Assembly: GCA_964371865.1 (NCBI GenBank)
Contig: CAYJOR010000111.1
Coordinates: 1 to 5,208 of the forward strand
DNA length: 5,208 nt
Direction: 5' to 3'
Source of the DNA: CAYJAZ01 sp964371865
GTDB taxonomy: Bacteria; Desulfobacterota; Desulfovibrionia; Desulfovibrionales; Desulfovibrionaceae
The translations under genes were made by a program, and so were the position numbers. Within the stretch, counting starts at the first letter, position 1; each line of letters opens with the position of its first letter. The notes beneath the pieces are model-generated. The model was not told where the DNA came from. It did not search any database and was given only the letters and a program-made list of their open reading frames with translations. Of the stretch, positions 4,492 to 5,208 are shown in pieces.

Positions 4492-4812
4492 ATGAAAATA
4501 GCAAAAAATAGCAAAAGAGATTGCTTTATAAAAGTGCGAGTTTCAGCAAGTGAAAAAGAAATTCTTGAAAAGAAAGCTGAGGAATGTGGTCTTAGCCTTT
4601 CTGATTTTTTGAGGGAAAACACCCTTTCTTATCGCTTGCGAAATAATTCCACACAAAAAGCAATTCTCTCAAATTTGGCAAGATTAGCTTCAAATATCAA
4701 TCAGATTGCGAGGCAGGTCAACATCTATAAAAGCGATGTAAATAAACTCTCTCTTCTCAAGTGCCTTGTGAATATTGAGAGTGAACTGAAGAGGATTTTA
4801 TCATGCTTATGA
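4492..4812 (+). CDS. mobC: MobC-like relaxosome accessory protein
   Basis: This 106-residue protein would help the relaxase recognise and open oriT. It begins with a ribbon-helix-helix-like DNA-binding part: strand CFIKVRVS (11-18), helix ASEKEILEKKAEECG (19-33), and a second helix LSDFLRENTLSYRLR (36-50). The C-terminal half contains NLARLASNINQIARQVNIYK (61-80), close to the N-L-x-R-x-x-x-N-x-N-Q-I-A signature of MobC proteins, and ends in an amphipathic helix (84-104). ATG 4492 is the only start possible after the in-frame stop at 4468-4470, yet it has no good Shine-Dalgarno (only ACAGAAAA), unlike most genes here. Translation may therefore be weak or controlled by the structured leader. 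The last 10 bases overlap the relaxase gene, so the two are coupled. It could also repress its own promoter (inference). Confidence 0.85.
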   Translation: MKIAKNSKRDCFIKVRVSASEKEILEKKAEECGLSLSDFLRENTLSYRLRNNSTQKAILSNLARLASNINQIARQVNIYKSDVNKLSLLKCLVNIESELKRILSCL

Positions 4813-5208
4813 AGATTTTTGCGCACGGTCAAGGTCGTGGAGAACTTGCCACAGATTATCTCACGGACGAAACTTATGCGAACAGAGACACACGCCCTCC
4901 ACAGCTTCTGCGTGGCGATTTGGAATTGACTAAAAAACTCATCAACTCCTTAGAAACAAAGTGGAAATACACTTCTGGCGTTCTATCATGGCATCCCGAC
5001 GATAAAGTTACACCTGAAAAAGAAATTGAACTGATGGACGAGTTTGAGAATATCGCTTTTGCAGGGCTTGAGTCTGACCAATACAATATTCTTTGGGTTC
5101 GTCATACTCATGCAAATCATCACGAAATGCACTTTGTTATTCCAAGAGTTGAACTTGCAACAGGCAAAGCCTATAATCCTTGCCCTCCAAATTGGCAGAA
5201 AGATTTCA
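4803..5208 (+). CDS. Relaxase (mobilization nuclease), N-terminal part, cut by window end
   Basis: Relaxases nick oriT, stay bound to the 5' end through a tyrosine, and lead the strand into the recipient. Only 135 codons are visible and the frame stays open to the window end. Seen are an N-terminal MLMKIFAHGQGRGELATDYLT, where Y19 in the DYL motif is the likely catalytic tyrosine (Y25 is the alternative), and SLETKWKYTSGVLSWHPDDKVTPE (49-72), typical of one PF03432-type relaxase group. HTHANHHEMHFVIPRVEL (101-118) is the metal-binding histidine motif, with H101, H103, H106, H107 and H110. ATG 4803 is preferred because AAGAGGA ends seven bases before it; ATG 4809 is 13 bases away. It overlaps mobC by 10 bases in another frame. 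GC is about 43%, above most of the window. Full family relaxases are several hundred residues long, so the C-terminal part lies outside. Confidence 0.9.
   Translation, partial: MLMKIFAHGQGRGELATDYLTDETYANRDTRPPQLLRGDLELTKKLINSLETKWKYTSGVLSWHPDDKVTPEKEIELMDEFENIAFAGLESDQYNILWVRHTHANHHEMHFVIPRVELATGKAYNPCPPNWQKDF

Noticed and set aside
4476..4511. ATG-started 11-codon frame overlapping the mobC start, possible leader peptide
   Set aside because: No good ribosome site and no informative residues; too short to support.
4874..5086. Minus-strand 70-codon frame inside the relaxase gene
   Set aside because: Antisense shadow of a clear relaxase reading frame that carries family motifs.
1..5208. Window as a complete closed circle of 5208 bp
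   Set aside because: Joining the ends would extend the relaxase by only about 12 codons (ending at a TAA near base 37) with a sequence unlike the family, so the window is more likely a cut from a larger molecule.

Overview
The window reads as part of a mobilizable plasmid or a similar mobile element from an AT-rich bacterium. The evidence is a mobilization operon at the right end (a MobC-like accessory protein, then a relaxase cut by the window edge), a replication-type gene pair (a small helix-turn-helix protein and a DUF3987-like P-loop ATPase) and a RelB-YoeB addiction module. Many genes have strong Shine-Dalgarno sites and near-consensus sigma-70/sigma-A promoters with 17-base spacers. 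That would suit a low-GC Firmicute or Negativicute, but the relaxase family also occurs in Proteobacteria, so the host cannot be fixed from this sequence. No integrase, transposase, rRNA, tRNA or CRISPR array was seen.

Layout from left to right. (1) 103-582 (+): a small nuclease-like protein of PD-(D/E)XK type. It faces a 70-residue orphan on the minus strand (767-979), with several hairpins between the two. (2) 980-1300: a very AT-rich divergent promoter region driving the minus-strand orphan one way and the RelB-YoeB operon (1301-1829) the other way. A clear intrinsic terminator closes that operon. (3) 1873-2065: a non-coding stretch with two inverted repeats, then an unrecognised protein with two membrane segments (2066-2593). 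(4) 2594-2734: a terminator-like hairpin, a nested hairpin, and a promoter overlapped by a 15-bp dyad. These precede a two-gene operon: the HTH protein (2735-2956) and, three bases later, the DUF3987-like ATPase (2960-4279). (5) 4280-4491: a structured non-coding region with a terminator, a long imperfect inverted repeat built of ACGAA/TTCGT units, a 7-bp perfect hairpin, an ATCCTGC box, and two mutually exclusive GC-rich hairpins. This is the best candidate for an origin of transfer and the control region of the mob genes. (6) 4492-5208: mobC, overlapped by 10 bases by the relaxase gene.

Working model (inference): the HTH protein controls its own operon and the ATPase supports replication. 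The MobC-like protein and relaxase form a relaxosome at the structured region just upstream. RelB-YoeB selects for retention of the element. The nuclease-like gene, the orphan and the membrane protein are cargo of unknown role. Base composition is mosaic: the relaxase start is clearly richer in GC than the membrane-protein gene, which suggests assembly from separate sources.
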